From: Romanomermis culicivorax
Taxonomy: Eukaryota; Nematoda; Enoplea; Mermithida; Mermithidae
DNA length: 64,000 nucleotides
Direction: 5' to 3'
Assembly: GCA_963922205.1 (NCBI GenBank)
Contig: CAWUHX010000175.1
Coordinates: 372,001 to 436,000 of the forward strand
A model generated the notes under the pieces. It was not told the origin of the DNA. It ran no database searches and saw only the letters and a list, made by a program, of their open reading frames with translations. Positions 23,481 through 35,010 of the stretch are shown piece after piece; the first letter of the stretch is position 1, and every line of letters begins with the position of its first letter. A program made the position numbers and the translations under genes.

Positions 23481-25199
23481 AACATTATCATCATCATCTT
23501 TTACTGGCATTGTGGAACAAATTTTCCAGCAAACTATACGAGAGCATAATGACTTTGAATTGTATGAGAAATCGACGGTTAAGTCCTATATGATGACAAG
23601 TGAGAGCCCAAAAAAGATGCTAATGTTTGCAGCACGGAGTATTGACATTCTGCGACGCAGAAAAATCAATATACCGAACATGTATTTCACGAATTAGATT
23701 CGACTTTTCTGTTCAAATGTCGTAATTTCTAGAATTTTATCAATTGGAAAATTTTGAAACCAGTAATTCATTCGTAAACTTTCATGACTTTGGCCGGAAA
23801 GATATGAGTAAGAACAGTAGAAATTTCTGAAAACTACTTCCGTGAAGCTTTTGAATTCATTTTACATTAAGAAAGGAATCATCGCTTCAAAAAATTTAGA
23901 GACTTGACGTATTGATCTTTCTCGAAAAATGCGCATCTTCATTAAATTACAAGATGAAATATTGAAGATTACTTTTGAAACTTTTTGAAAAGAACTAATT
24001 GAAACATGCGATAATACGTTCAAGATGATGAAAACTATTACAGATTAAATATTAAGTGAAGGTATACATGATAAGAGACCCGTCTGAGCTAGATAATACC
24101 ATACTTGTAAGAGGTTCGACCGGTTTGGGGGTAAATCAGTAGATTAGCTTATGTTTATCGGAAAAAATATCGGAAGCTAGCTTCCTTGTACTTCATTCGA
24201 TTCACGTTAGTTTTCAACTTTCAGACCCCAATCTTCTGAATTTTGGAGAGAAAATGAAGATATGAATTAACTTGTTCGGTGCATAGGCCAAAATTTTTTT
24301 TTGCATTTGGATATTCTGAAATGCTGGAAAATGAATCTTTTCACTTTTTATTTCCTAGGCAGAAGGTTTAATTTTTAAGTAAAGTTCGATGAATTTTCAG
24401 TCCAGCAAACTACAATTTAAAAACTAGGCAAGCAATCAAGAATTTTAATTCTTCAAGCACCAAAAATTTTGATTTGGACTAAAAATGTTTTAATCATGCA
24501 AGCGTCAAAAAAAGATCACAAAAAAATGTGGGTAAAATTACCGAGAGAAATCTTTCTTTTCGTTGAATTCGCCAAAAAACAACACAGGATCATACCTTAT
24601 TCATAATATGTTGATAATTAAAAGCTATGAGCATTAGCTAGAATAACATTTTCCAACTGTGCACTGGAATTATATAGAAAAATTACTGAATAATTAAAAT
24701 CCGACACAGAGCGCCGAAAATTTTTTCACTATTTTCCATTTTATAATGCAAATTTAATTTGGGAATTGTGATGTATAAGTACAATGATGTTGCTGAAAAC
24801 TTTGAATGTAAAAAAATTTTTGGGGGGGGCGAATTCCATCCTTCCACCCTCTAAATATGGGCCTGGTATAGGGTTCGACCAAGTTAGGGGGGTCCCCCCA
24901 ACCCACCGGCGCCAAGCACCGGAAAATTTAGAGATTATGACCTTCTAATATGCACCAAAATGCATCTTGCCTGTATCCGATCTCCAAAATTTTCTTCCCC
25001 AAATGAGGAAAGAGGCCAAATTTTTTTCCCTTTTGCAAATTTTTTCCCCAAAAAAGCACGATTTGGGGGAAAAAACAACAGTGTACCCACCCCCCATCCC
25101 CAAACTTGGAAAAATGAGGAAAAAAGTGGCTTTTTTAGCCTTCTTTGGAAAAATTTTCGAAATTTTTTCGACTTCTTTGGGGTTTTTTGACGGGATGCA

Positions 25200-26593
25200 G
25201 ACAATTCGCCCCCAACATAATTCGCCCCTGAGCAATTCGTCCCTCCCCCACTAATCTACCCTAGTAATTGGCCCCCAATTCACTTTTTTTAATGTAAAAT
25301 ATTCAGATTTAAAAATAATTCCACTAGGTTGTTAGCAGTTGTATGTAATAGCATTTCTACACATCCATACACAATACCTAGAGATTTTTCCCAGCCGAAA
25401 TAGCATCTTTATTTATGAATTCTGCATGCAGAGTGCAAGTATTATGTAACAAGAAGAAAAAGATCTACAGTAGAGGTCCCCAAGGTCAGATTTTTCAGGT
25501 AGGGGTAAAGTTGAAAATTTGCGGGGTAGTGTAGCTAAATGTCCACTAAACACGTCATTTTGTCTTAAAATTAGGCGACTAGTGATCAATTTTTTGGACA
25601 TTAGGCAGGGGTTATACCCCCTCATACCCCTCCCTATGGGGTAGTCTTATCTACAGCAATGTTCCAAATAAATTTCCACAAATAATTTTTTTAATTCTCT
25701 TTGAATGTAAGATTTTTTACTGATGCGGTTAGTACTAAGTCAGTATAAGCATTTCCACTCATACAGTCAGCAATACAGCGTTTGAGCAGTAGTTCCCTAG
25801 AATTGAAGTGGCGGGTTGCTTTTCCACTTGAAACAAAATGTGTGGTCGAGTTCAAAATGAAAGCTTGCAGCTAAAGTTTATCTGACTGAAAATAATCAAT
25901 TTCGACCAAAAATTTGTGAAAAATCTCAACACTGACAATTTGCAAATTCATATTTTTTCAAGTTTGTAATGATGGTGTCCTAATCCCCAGAAACCATGCC
26001 AAATTTTAGTCTAATGGCGTGAATACCTGGGAGAATTTATGCAGAACTTTAATTTGTAACATGAATATCATAGGCAGAATTGTGAGTCATTTATGTTCTT
26101 CGATCTGCATTTGTTTTTTATGTTTTTTGTTCCTTTTTTCATTTAATTTTTTTCCTGTATTCCTTTTTTTGTCTTTCATCTTTCTTGTTTAGTTTCTTCT
26201 ATATTTTTTTTATTACTTTTTACTCATTCTCCTTTTCTGATTTCTTCCTTTATATTTTCCTTCTGTTTTTTTCTATTTCTATTTTTTTTTGTTTCTGGTA
26301 CACCGAAAAGTTGTCATGAAAAAGATAGTGAAGAACAGAATAGAGTCACATGTAGAATAATTGTGGTACTTTGTCATAATCTTAATTGCTCTCCATAGAT
26401 TCGGATAAAAAGTTACAAGAAATGAAGCTGGAAAAAGAAAATCTGGAGATATATTACATAACATATCATGGAGTTGCTTTTAAATCTAAAATCAGGTAAG
26501 TATAGTACCAGGGGCGAATTACTGGGGGTGAATTGTCCGGGGTCGAAGTGCAGTGGGGGCGAATTGTGGGGGACAAATTGCTGGGGCGAATTG
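25200..26593. mobile_element. element with AATTCGCCCC sub-repeats in inverted ends
   Basis: The left end (25200-25280) holds about five spaced copies of AATTCGCCCC-like words. The right end (26515-26593) holds the reverse complement, GGGGCGAATT, also several times. Outer ends are ACAATTCGCCCC and GGGGCGAATTGT. A 178-bp hAT-type element sits inside. No transposase and no clear target duplication. Confidence 0.6.
25471..25648. mobile_element. 178-bp hAT-type MITE
   Basis: Flanked by perfect ATCTACAG at 25463-25470 and 25649-25656. Closely similar to 45619-45797 along its length and to both ends of the 948-bp element at 10078. Confidence 0.9.
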
Positions 26594-26730
26594 TCCTAGA
26601 ACCTTTTTCGACCTCCTCCCCAAAATTTTGGGTTTACTCTCCCCCTCCCCCCACCCCAACTGGCCAGACCTGTTACAGGTATGAGTCAAAGTATAGAAGC
26701 GTGCAACTGGCGCCGGTCTGACCTGCTATA

Positions 26731-27161
26731 CATACATGTAACGGAGCTCCGAGGTCTGGGGGGGGGTTGGAGCACTTTTTTGGGGCCAGGGGTCAGTAAT
26801 TCCCAAAATTTTGGTGGGAGGGGTCCCTGAACGGAAAAAAATTCGATTTTTTCATGAAAAATGTCCGAAAAACGGTTTAAAAAGAAGTAATTTTTGTCTA
26901 AAAAATGATGAAATATGTACTTATTGCGCGAAGCACCGAGAAAATTGACGTTTTTGACCATTTTTTGTTCAAAAATTGACATTTCTCATGAAAAATGACA
27001 TCTTTCAGTATTTTTCCAACTAAAACTATGGGGGTTCCTAGGGCTACCATATGGCTAGCCGTAGGATTGGAAAATCCTGGGGGGGTCGCCCAATGGTTAG
27101 CCATATGGTCTACGATTTCTGGGGGGGGGTTCCCATAGCACTCCACCCAATTACATGTATG
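26731..27161. mobile_element. 431-bp CATACATGTAAC-family element
   Basis: Flanked by perfect CTGCTATA at 26723-26730 and 27162-27169. Termini CATACATGTAA and TTACATGTATG. Closely similar in the same orientation to 42900-43289 and inverted to 42486-42846. Confidence 0.9.
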
Positions 27162-27198
27162 CTGCTATACTACTTTTACGGCCGGTGGTGCAACAAGG

Positions 27199-27232
27199 CA
27201 GCGTTTTTTTGTGCATGGACATTTGTGCCAAT
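27199..27232. mobile_element. left end of a GTGCCAATT hAT-like element
   Basis: CAGCGTTTTTTTGTGC is the inverse of the terminus at 20892. The element is cut off after 34 bp by the tail of the non-LTR fragment. Confidence 0.55.
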
Positions 27233-27760
27233 TAATAATAATAAAGTTTATTACGTCTAAATATGAGGCAAAATAGTTTAAATTAATAAACGGAACATAT
27301 ATATATAAAATAAACGAAGCTAAACTACAGGAAATAAAGAACGTAAATGCAATAGTGTACGCAGGTTACAGATGTAACATCTAATGCATACCCACGTGAA
27401 TTTAAAATTTGTAGAAAGAAACATAAGTTTATCCTGAAATACGTGCAAACTACAGGCATTAACAACTTCATTTGGTAAGGAATTCCAAGCACTAATATAT
27501 TTATTTAAAAAATCAAATTTAAAAGAGCAACTGCAAGCAAAATTTTGATTTAGTTTAAAATTGTGTATCTGGCAAGTCATGTTGACTTTTAAAGAAAAAT
27601 ATTTATCAAAATGTAGGTGTGATTTACCAAGTATCATTTTAAACATCATAAAAAGGGCAAAGTGCAATCTATGAGTCTCAAGTTTTTATAATTTCAACTC
27701 CTCAAGTCTTTGATCATAAGATAACCCTGACCTGAAAACCATTACTCTTTTGGTCCATAC
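27233..27760 (-). pseudogene. non-LTR retrotransposon 3' end (- strand)
   Basis: On the minus strand, LSYDQRLEELKL near 27715 and ISAWNSLPNEVVNACS near 27440 match the C-terminal blocks of CR1/Jockey-type reverse transcriptases. A stop lies between the blocks. The 3' tail is (ATT)n against 27233-27245, where it interrupts a hAT-like terminus, so the insertion point is exact on this side. Everything upstream of the C-terminal segment is missing. Confidence 0.8.
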
Positions 27761-27879
27761 TGTTGTAAAATATTAAAAATTTGGATGGACATTTGTAAAA
27801 AGAGTTCTAGTAAAGTTTCATTTATTTCTAGAAAAGGAAATTTTTAAAATCAGTAAAGAATTTTTAAAATCTACCAAAG

Positions 27880-28260
27880 GCCTTTTCTCCAAATGGGGTA
27901 AGGGTCAAAAAATATTTCCCCATTTTCTCGAAGTAGTTTTTTTTGCTTAAAAATGCTCATAGATGCTTTCTTTATGCGTTTTTGAGCTTTTTCGAGTTTG
28001 ATAAGAGTCTAATCTATATATACAAGCATTGTGGGACAAATTTTCCAGCAAACTTCTAAGAGTGTAGTGACTTTGAGTTACATGAGAAATTGATGGTCAA
28101 GTCCTCTATGATGACAAGTGAGAGCCCAAAAAAGATATTAATTTTTCAGGCGCAAAGCACCAAAAATTTTTTTTTGGGTATTGACATTCTGCGACATGGG
28201 AAAATTAATTATCCGGGAATTTTTAGGAATGGCGGTGGCCATGCCAAAATTTCTCAGACG
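27880..28260. repeat. partial copy of the CACGG...CAGTG repeat
   Basis: 27950-28200 is similar to 22400-22500 plus 23510-23660 (AAAATGCTCATAGA, AAATTTTCCAGCAAACT, AGTGAGAGCCCAAAAAA) without the LINE insertions, which shows where they landed. Confidence 0.65.
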
Positions 28261-29059
28261 CCAGTTTTTGGGGGTTTTCATGATGAAGGGAAAAAAGAAC
28301 AAGTGAAATTATGCATGGGAAAAGGGCCAAAGCGAAGTTATGGGGAAAAATTTGCATCACTCATGCAATGAAGTCCCAATATTCATCCACCTTTTCTTCT
28401 TCATCGTTCTTCAAATTATTCATTTGGAAGAGCCTCAACAGCGCTGAGCCATTCGGGTGCAGCTGCTGTACCCTAAGCCTAAGCCTAAGTAGAGCTTCAC
28501 ACGACAAAAATTTTGTACCCGGGTACCCATTTATTCATTACCTGGGTACCCCAATTATCCGGGTTTACCTGGGTACATGTTGAAATGAGTTGTTATGTTA
28601 ATGTACATATATAATATTAGACAGATACACTGTGAAAATAGAATGATGCATTACACACACTCCGTAGTCCCTACTATATTTTTCAACACTTGTGTTGAAA
28701 CACTGGTTGTGTTGTTGTATACAATAGGCTGCATAGGTAGGTATATTGTGAATATATATAATGCTAGAGATGATGATTGATACACATCATCGACGCACCT
28801 ACGCTGCAAAATACTACACATCACATCAGGATAGCTCAATATTATTGACGAGACAATGCGAAATTTGCATACCTCTAGGGTTTTTTTTGACCTACGAGTC
28901 ACAAGCCAAGTGGCTTGTTGAGCTTAAATTTTGCAAGCCATTCCAAATTTTTGGGAGCCAATTTTATAATATCAGTATACGTGAATAAATTCCCATGCTA
29001 GGTTATTTTTTTAAGAAATGTATATATTGAGCATCACGGCAATCAATCAAAAAAGAGAT
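28261..29059. other. no gene seen
   Basis: Contains a cluster of GGGTACC-type words at about 28515-28575 and (CCTAAG)3 at 28471-28488, but no exon and no bounded element. Confidence 0.4.
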
Positions 29060-29937
29060 GTCATTCAACATTTATTCAATAACATTTTAGAGCCGTTAAT
29101 TCATTAAAATTCAGGAAACATTTGAAATTTTTGAGTTTGATCGAAGTCTAATCTACAAGCATTGTGGAAAAAATTTTCCAGCAAACTATCCAAGAACATA
29201 ATGACCTTGAATTACATGAGAAATTGATGGTTAAGTCGTCTATGATGGCAAGTGAGAGCCCAAAAAAGCTATTAATCTTTCCTGCCTGAAAGGCCGGAAA
29301 ATTTTTCTGGGTATTGACATTCTGCGATACTGGAAAATCAATTTTCCAACCACTTGTTTGGAGAATTAGTTTCGAATTTTCTGTTCAAAGGTCGTAATTT
29401 CTGGAATTTCATGTTTGAAAAATTTTAAAACCATCAATTTATTCACACACTCCAATGATTTTGGCCAAATATATATGAGCAAGAAGAGTAGAAGTTTCCG
29501 AAAACTACTTCCATGAAGCTTTTGGATTGATTTTACGTTGAGAAAGGAATAATTACTTCAAAAAGTTTAGACTTGACGTAATAATCTTTCTCAAAAAATG
29601 TGTCAAGAAAAAAATGTGAATCTTCATTAAATATCAAGGTAAAATCAAGAAAAAATGCGAAGAAATAATACGTTTAAGATGATGAAAACTATTATATTAA
29701 GTGACAAGTGAAGATAGACATGTTAAAAGCCACGCCTGAGCTAAGTTATGTACATCATAATGATTATTAAAGTTATAACTGGTGCGAAGCGTCAAAAAAA
29801 TTTGAGGTTGTGATCTTCTAAAATGCACAAAATTGCATCTTTTCTAATCCGATCCCCAAAATTTTCTTTCCCAAATTAGAAAAGAGCCCAAAATTTTTTC
29901 CCTTTTCCGAATTTTTGTCCCCCAAAAACAGTGTCTG
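29060..29937. repeat. second partial copy of the CACGG...CAGTG repeat
   Basis: Similar to 23510-24110 throughout; ends CCCCCAAAAACAGTG at 29937 like 25082. The left terminus is missing. Confidence 0.7.
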
Positions 29938-30566
29938 TTACATTAGAATAATAGTGAATATAGGAAAAAACAAATTAAATGTGTAATTCAATGTTATATT
30001 TGAACAAATTATAGTTTTTTGACTAGACATTTTAAAATCTTAAAATAAGAAATGTAATTGATTTTAAAAGTTCAGAATCAATAATTGACACATTGTATAG
30101 AAGAATATATATGAGCAAACACATGACTTGAGAAATTGTGCACCAGTACAGTATTCCCAAAAAAAATTCTACAGGAAGCCTAATAAGTCTGCATTGTGCA
30201 GAAAAAAACACTGGTTGCACCAATTTTTGTTCGTTCAATTTAGAGTTAACAAAATTATAAGAGGATTCTAGGATATTTTTGCGAATGATATCGTCTTCAA
30301 TAGGAGCCTAAAACGTGGAAATTAATTTCTTGAAATGTTAGGAATGTGACCTACACTTCAGTCTGTCGAGGACTTGTATTTCTTCCATAGAACTAACTTC
30401 TTCGGAAATGCTTCCTTTACATTTTCAGTATAATATATTTTAGTGTGCTGAGATCAGAAATTTAAAAACACTGAGGAAGGTACAGTATGTATAATTAACA
30501 TTAGCAGCTAGCGAAAATGTCTGACCAGGAAATCAGACTGTGTTCATCAGCCAATAGCTACATGTA

Positions 30567-31878
30567 CAAGGGGGGTCATTTAATTCATGCTAGACATAAA
30601 ATATATAGTAAACAAAATCAATTCTAATTTTGAAATATATCGCTTTTTTCAACATATCCACCCTTCTCTTCAATGCATTTCTTCCAGCGTCCTGGCAACT
30701 TTTTCAGACTTTCCTCGTAGAATTCCATGGGGGTCACCTTGACCCATTGGTCGATGGCCTGTTGCAACTCTCTCAACGACCCCAAATGCCTTCCACAGAG
30801 CAGTTTTTTCAATTCGGAAAACAGGTGGTAATCGCTGGGTGCCAAATCTGGGGAATAGGCTGGATGTGGCAGCAATTCCCATTGTAGCTCGGCTATAGTC
30901 GATTGCGTAAACTTAGCGGTATGGGGTCGGGCATTGTCATGTTGCAGCAATGGTTGCATGTGCAGCTTTCCGGGTCGTTTTTCTTTCAATGCCTTGCGCA
31001 GATCCACGAGTAACTTGGAGTAAAACTGAGCGTTGATAGTGGCGCCACGCTCCAGATAATCAATCAGTATGATGCCTTCGCAATCCCAGAATACGGTGAC
31101 CATGACCTTGCCGACTGATGGGGTGCTTTTGGCCTTAACTGGTGCCCCTTCATCTTTTCGCCCCCACTGCATGGATTGAGCTTTGGTCTCAGGGTTGTAG
31201 TAAGGTAATGGGGTTTCATCCACGGTGATCAATCGCCTATAAAAATCTTCTTGCTCGACTGCATGGATCTCCAACAGCAACTTGCACGTGTCGACCCGGT
31301 TCTTCTTCATTTCAGCTCCCAACAGTCTAGGCACCCAGCGTGCACATACCTTACTCAGAAACAGGTTTTCGTGCAAAATTTTATGAATGCTACTGGTGCT
31401 GATGCCTACTTCAGTGACGATTTCTTGAACAATCACAGGGCAGTCTTCCATTACCATGTCCTCAACTGCGGCCACATTTTCAGCTGAAGATGCAGTGACA
31501 GGCTGCCCAGGTCTCTGGTCCTCTTCCAATGATTCAGGCCCCTCATGGAAACGTTGGATCCATTTGCTAACTGTTGTTTGGCCAAGCCCAGAGTCCCCAT
31601 ACACCGTTTGTAGACCATGAGTGATGTCTGATGCCGAACAACCCTCTTTCCATAAAAAGAAAATTATCGATAGTTGGTCTTTGCAACTTTCTTCCATTTT
31701 TATAAAAGTATGTAAATTTTAATAAATTGCTGAAACATGAAAAATTGGATTAGTGCTTTAATTTCCATACCATCGGATAAAGAAATGAAAGAGCTTTCAG
31801 AAAAGCTAAATAATCATAACAAGTTTACACTGAAAAAAATTATTCGTCAACTAGCACAAATTAAATGAACGCCCCTCG
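30567..31878 (-). mobile_element. mariner transposon, apparently complete
   Basis: 1,312 bp with TA on both sides (30565-30566 and 31879-31880). The terminal inverted repeats are about 27 bp: the left starts CAAGGGGGGTCATTTAATT and the right, in reverse complement, starts CGAGGGGCGTTCATTTAATT, with a few differences and one gap. Size, TA target and a single transposase gene are typical of the mariner branch of Tc1/mariner. It lies about 1 kb upstream of the BAP18 start codon in the opposite orientation. Confidence 0.95.
30624..31697 (-). CDS. mariner transposase, uninterrupted
   Basis: 357 residues without a stop or frameshift, the normal length for mariner. An N-terminal pair of helix-turn-helix DNA-binding domains occupies roughly residues 1-115. 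The WVPRLL motif at 121-126 is the mariner linker motif. The catalytic Asp residues are at 160 (in ITVDE), 254 (in LQHDNARPH) and 289 (in YSPDLAPSDYHLF). The spacing between the second and third is 34, the D,D34D signature of mariner. The protein binds the terminal repeats, cuts the element out and reinserts it at TA. Every diagnostic residue I can check is present, so activity is possible; the slightly mismatched terminal repeats might lower it. Confidence 0.95.
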   Translation of the reverse strand: MEESCKDQLSIIFFLWKEGCSASDITHGLQTVYGDSGLGQTTVSKWIQRFHEGPESLEEDQRPGQPVTASSAENVAAVEDMVMEDCPVIVQEIVTEVGISTSSIHKILHENLFLSKVCARWVPRLLGAEMKKNRVDTCKLLLEIHAVEQEDFYRRLITVDETPLPYYNPETKAQSMQWGRKDEGAPVKAKSTPSVGKVMVTVFWDCEGIILIDYLERGATINAQFYSKLLVDLRKALKEKRPGKLHMQPLLQHDNARPHTAKFTQSTIAELQWELLPHPAYSPDLAPSDYHLFSELKKLLCGRHLGSLRELQQAIDQWVKVTPMEFYEESLKKLPGRWKKCIEEKGGYVEKSDIFQN

Positions 31879-32894
31879 TATTATGGCTTTAACAATATTC
31901 AAGGAGGGATTCTGATCGCATAGCTTCTTTTTATCGTAATATAAGTTTCAAATTCAAATAATAATGATCACTTGTAGGGAAGGTTGCAGGTTTTCATGAT
32001 GAGGTTCAAACCCAGACTCTGAAACGATCTATTAATCACATTAATTTCCTTATTGGAGTGATATAGATCAAACCAAGTTCGTTTTGGTAGATTTTAATCC
32101 CCGGACATATTAACATGTTGTCCATTCAAGAAATTTGCATAATGATCGACTGATTTCGGAACTATGGTCAGGATGTATATAGATTAAAACAAAGCGATAC
32201 AAGTAAATACAGTCAATGAAAGATTTTGAAAATGGTCATATTTCTCTTCACTTTGGGCTGGCTGATCGCAGAAAAATCATCTGCAGAATGTTTCGCGATT
32301 TGGCTTCTTTTGCCTTCACATTGTTTTTTGCACGACCTTTTTTGCACCATGGAAAAAATTGCCAAAATTTTTGCACGCTAGAGTTCTTGCAGATCAAGTA
32401 CAGCAAAAAGTAAAAAAAAAAATTTGCACTGTGCAAAAAACACTACTTCTGGGTCATTCGAATATCATCGAACTCCTTTCGTTTTCCTTCATTTTTGATG
32501 AATTACTGACCCAAGGAACATTAGAATTTTCAGTTAAACAAGCTGAAAAATATAAATAAAGCACCTGTCGCTATTCTTGAGCGAAAAAAACGTCTTTTCG
32601 AAAACGGCAACAAAATTTTTGATTTTTCTACCATAGTGAAAAGCTCTGTGGGAAAAAAACAATGGCCGACTGTGTATGAATTACATCACGTGGGATAGAG
32701 ATGTCTTGAGACATTGTCGAAGAGTCGTAAATTTTATACGTTATTATTCATATAATTCAAGTCAGATTTATGTGGCCTAACATCTAAATAAATTTGATTG
32801 CGAAAGATAGTACGTATTTGTTTCAGCACTAATAGTAAGATATGCCATTACAAAGTATATAACGCTCACGTTGATAAGTTCATGGTTATTTGTA
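31879..32894. other. upstream region of BAP18
   Basis: AT-rich. It should contain the BAP18 promoter and 5' untranslated region, but I see no convincing TATA box or initiator. No repeat with definable ends was found. Confidence 0.4.
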
Positions 32895-32915
32895 ATGGCG
32901 TCGAATTCTTCAAAG
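32895..32915 (+). CDS. BAP18: BAP18 coding exon 1
   Basis: Encodes MASNSSK and ends AAG before a GTAAAA donor, phase 0. The family begins with a similar short Ser-rich stretch ending in Lys. The start is the only ATG in position (context TTGTAATGG). The following intron is only 52 bp. Confidence comes from its exact phase fit to exon 2. Confidence 0.75.
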
Positions 32916-32967
32916 GTAAAAAAATTCTTTATACTTCTTCGCTGGTAAAAATTTGATCAATTTTGAG

Positions 32968-33053
32968 GCTGCTGAAATTTTTCTTACGGCTAGCGCAGCG
33001 TTTCAAAAGTTGGGCGAACTAACGATGCAATTTAGTGGTCCTTCTGGAAACAG
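32968..33053 (+). CDS. BAP18: BAP18 coding exon 2
   Basis: Acceptor TTTTGAG, donor CAG/GTAAAT, 86 bp, entering in phase 0 and leaving with two bases of a codon. Encodes AAEIF...ASAAFQKLGELTMQF, the most conserved N-terminal block of BAP18 (C17orf49 in vertebrates), where the GxAFxKLGELTMQ core is diagnostic. BAP18 is a small nuclear protein found with NURF chromatin-remodelling and MLL histone-methyltransferase complexes and reported to read H3K4me3. The match is to a family I know well, but no alignment was run. Confidence 0.85.
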
Positions 33054-34404
33054 GTAAATAGTGTAGCACCATAACTTAGTTTGTGATTGGTTCCTTCTTT
33101 CTCACTCCTCACAGGGACTTCCTCTTAAGAAATAATCATGGGGCACTTTTCGGAATTGGCCTTTAAAATCAGAATTTTTGCTTTTTGGACGGTTGTTCCG
33201 GCATTTTTGGCGAATATGCAGTGTCATCGATTGGCCCAAATTTCAAAGAAACTCAATGTAGGAAAAATTCAATTTTTCCGCCTGAAAATCCGAAAAATAG
33301 TTCCAAGTATTTCTGTATTTAAAAAAACATAAAAATATGCACATTTATGGTGCGAAGGACCGAAAAAATTTACGACTGACAAAAAATTGACAGCCGTGTG
33401 ATTGGTAAATCTTGGGGGCCACTATTTGGCATGCAATTTCTGAGTGGGGTTCTCATATTTACTTGTTTTTATGGCAAGGTAAGCTCGAATTGTTGTAAGA
33501 TATGTAAAGTTTGTGTTTTGGAGGACAAAATCTCAGTTTTCCGGTGCTTCACGCCGGATTCAAGCGCATTTATCATTACCTATCTGAATTTGGTTGAAAC
33601 GCGGCTCTTAGGAAGTCCAGTACCACTACTCAACTAACATATAATCGTTTTATTGCGTCTGTAATTTTCTACGTATTTCATCCCTGTTTTTTCAAGAAAA
33701 ATTGAGATTTCAACTGTTGGTCTTATTATTTTTTTTCTACTCGTTGATTGTTGTGACAATTAAAAGCAAATTGAAATTAAAAATTTTCTCATTTTTATCA
33801 TTGATGAACGTCAGGAAACATTTTACTTTTCAATTTTCCGATGTTCAAATGCTGAAATTCAGTCAAAATTATAAACTATTGTACGACTTTTACTCGATAT
33901 ATTTCTGTTGTAGAACGTCGTTTCGCACATATTTTTAACTTGTATTTTGCTAAATTTCCAGCGCTCCGGGTCGATATTTTCGGTACATATGCAGTGAGAC
34001 TTATTGTTCTGATCGAGCAACAGCTAAAGCACAATACTCTTATTGGAGATGCTTTGTATAACATTTATTCTTTTGTAGGTAATGATAAAATTAGAAAAAA
34101 TGTCACAAAATTCCAATTCATGTCTTTGGTTCTGGGAATTTTCTATATGAATCACAGCGTGTTGCAAAAATATGTTTAAAAAATCATACAAACAACAACA
34201 TATATACACTAACAAGGTCCGTAATTTTGGTAGAGTAAAATTCGTGGTTTTTGCAGTATAGTATTTAAAAATTCGTGGGTTTTGCAGTATAGTATTTCTA
34301 CTGTGAAAGGCTCATAAGCGCGGAAAGACTATTAATTGTAAGAGCTAATAATGTTTATGCTGGTTTGTCTTATGTAATTTGAAGACTCTTAATGTACAGA
34401 GCTT

Positions 34405-35010
34405 TTTTGCATGAGTCCCATTAGAATTCGTGCTAATGTAAAAATATTTCGTTAGTACAGTTAGCACGATTGAAAAATGTTATTTTGTTGGTGTCAAACT
34501 AATGCGTGAGTTTGTGAATTCTGATGACCTGCTGTTATTGTATAATGAATTCGTGAAATTGTGCTTGATGTTGGTCTTTCAAAGGAATAAAGCTCTCATC
34601 TTATTCTTATTAAATTGTCTCATTCTTACATTATGCACTTGGTAAGTTGACCGACAAGTTCAGCGGTTAGTTTGATAGTAAAACTTTTAATAATCGCTAG
34701 TCACGTTCTGTTTGGATAAAAGTTTACATGTTTTCATTGTATCCGGAACTGCTCTTCAACTTCAATATAGGTTCTCGATTGATTTTTTCAGAAAATGTAC
34801 AATTATATTCGCTACTCAGTACTCACTATCACTGATATTGTATAAACTTAGTATATGTCAAAACAGCTGTTTTCAAATTATTGAAGTATAGTATCCAAGA
34901 GGTTGGAGCTGAAGATGATTCAAATTTGAGCCACAGTCATTCACTAAGCAAAAGTGGCGAAGAAATCGATGATATTGACGAAGTTGTTATTTGTCTAAAA
35001 AAATACGAAA
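34405..35010. repeat. TTAGCAC repeat, direct copy of 35868-36450
   Basis: About 600 bp similar to 35868-36450 in the same orientation, 1.46 kb apart (GAGTCCCATTAGAATT, CACGTTCTGTTTGGATAAAA, GTCAAAACAGCTGTTTT). The right terminus is missing. A short acidic frame at 34890-35012 is broken in the other copy, so I do not call it a gene. Confidence 0.7.

Larger units (their letters stand above)
22322..25082. mobile_element. CACGG...CAGTG dispersed element (long copy)
   Basis: Starts CACGGTTTCTTTTTTCCC and ends AAAAAACAACAGTG. The flanks TACACAAC and TACCCACC agree at 6 of 8 positions and sit at a break in a CATACCTG element, which supports the limits. The interior from 23510 to 24110 matches 29140-29760 and, inverted, 56150-56600 (AGTGAGAGCCCAAAAAA, TATTGACATTCTGCGAC). 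Two non-LTR fragments lie inside. No protein recognised. Confidence 0.5.
22224..26683. mobile_element. CATACCTGTA element split by later insertions
   Basis: Three pieces line up in order with the complete short copies at 43436 and 57734: 22224-22321 (left terminus and G/C runs), 25083-25199 (the TTGGAAAAA...GTGGCTTTTTT core) and 26594-26683 (CGACC then CCCC runs, ending ACAGGTATG). The gaps are filled by 22322-25082 and 25200-26593. The outer flanks do not give a clean 8-bp duplication, so this reconstruction is moderate. Confidence 0.5.

Noticed and set aside
28471..28488. (CCTAAG)3, also CCTAAGCCTAAG at about 3304
   Set aside because: Looks like the TTAGGC telomere unit but far too short and isolated to be telomeric or to identify a nematode.
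31251..31487. Plus-strand frame within the mariner
   Set aside because: Antisense shadow of the intact transposase.
32003..32016. GGTTCAAACCC, a tRNA B-box-like word
   Set aside because: No T-stem pairing and no A-box or acceptor stem around it, so not a tRNA gene.
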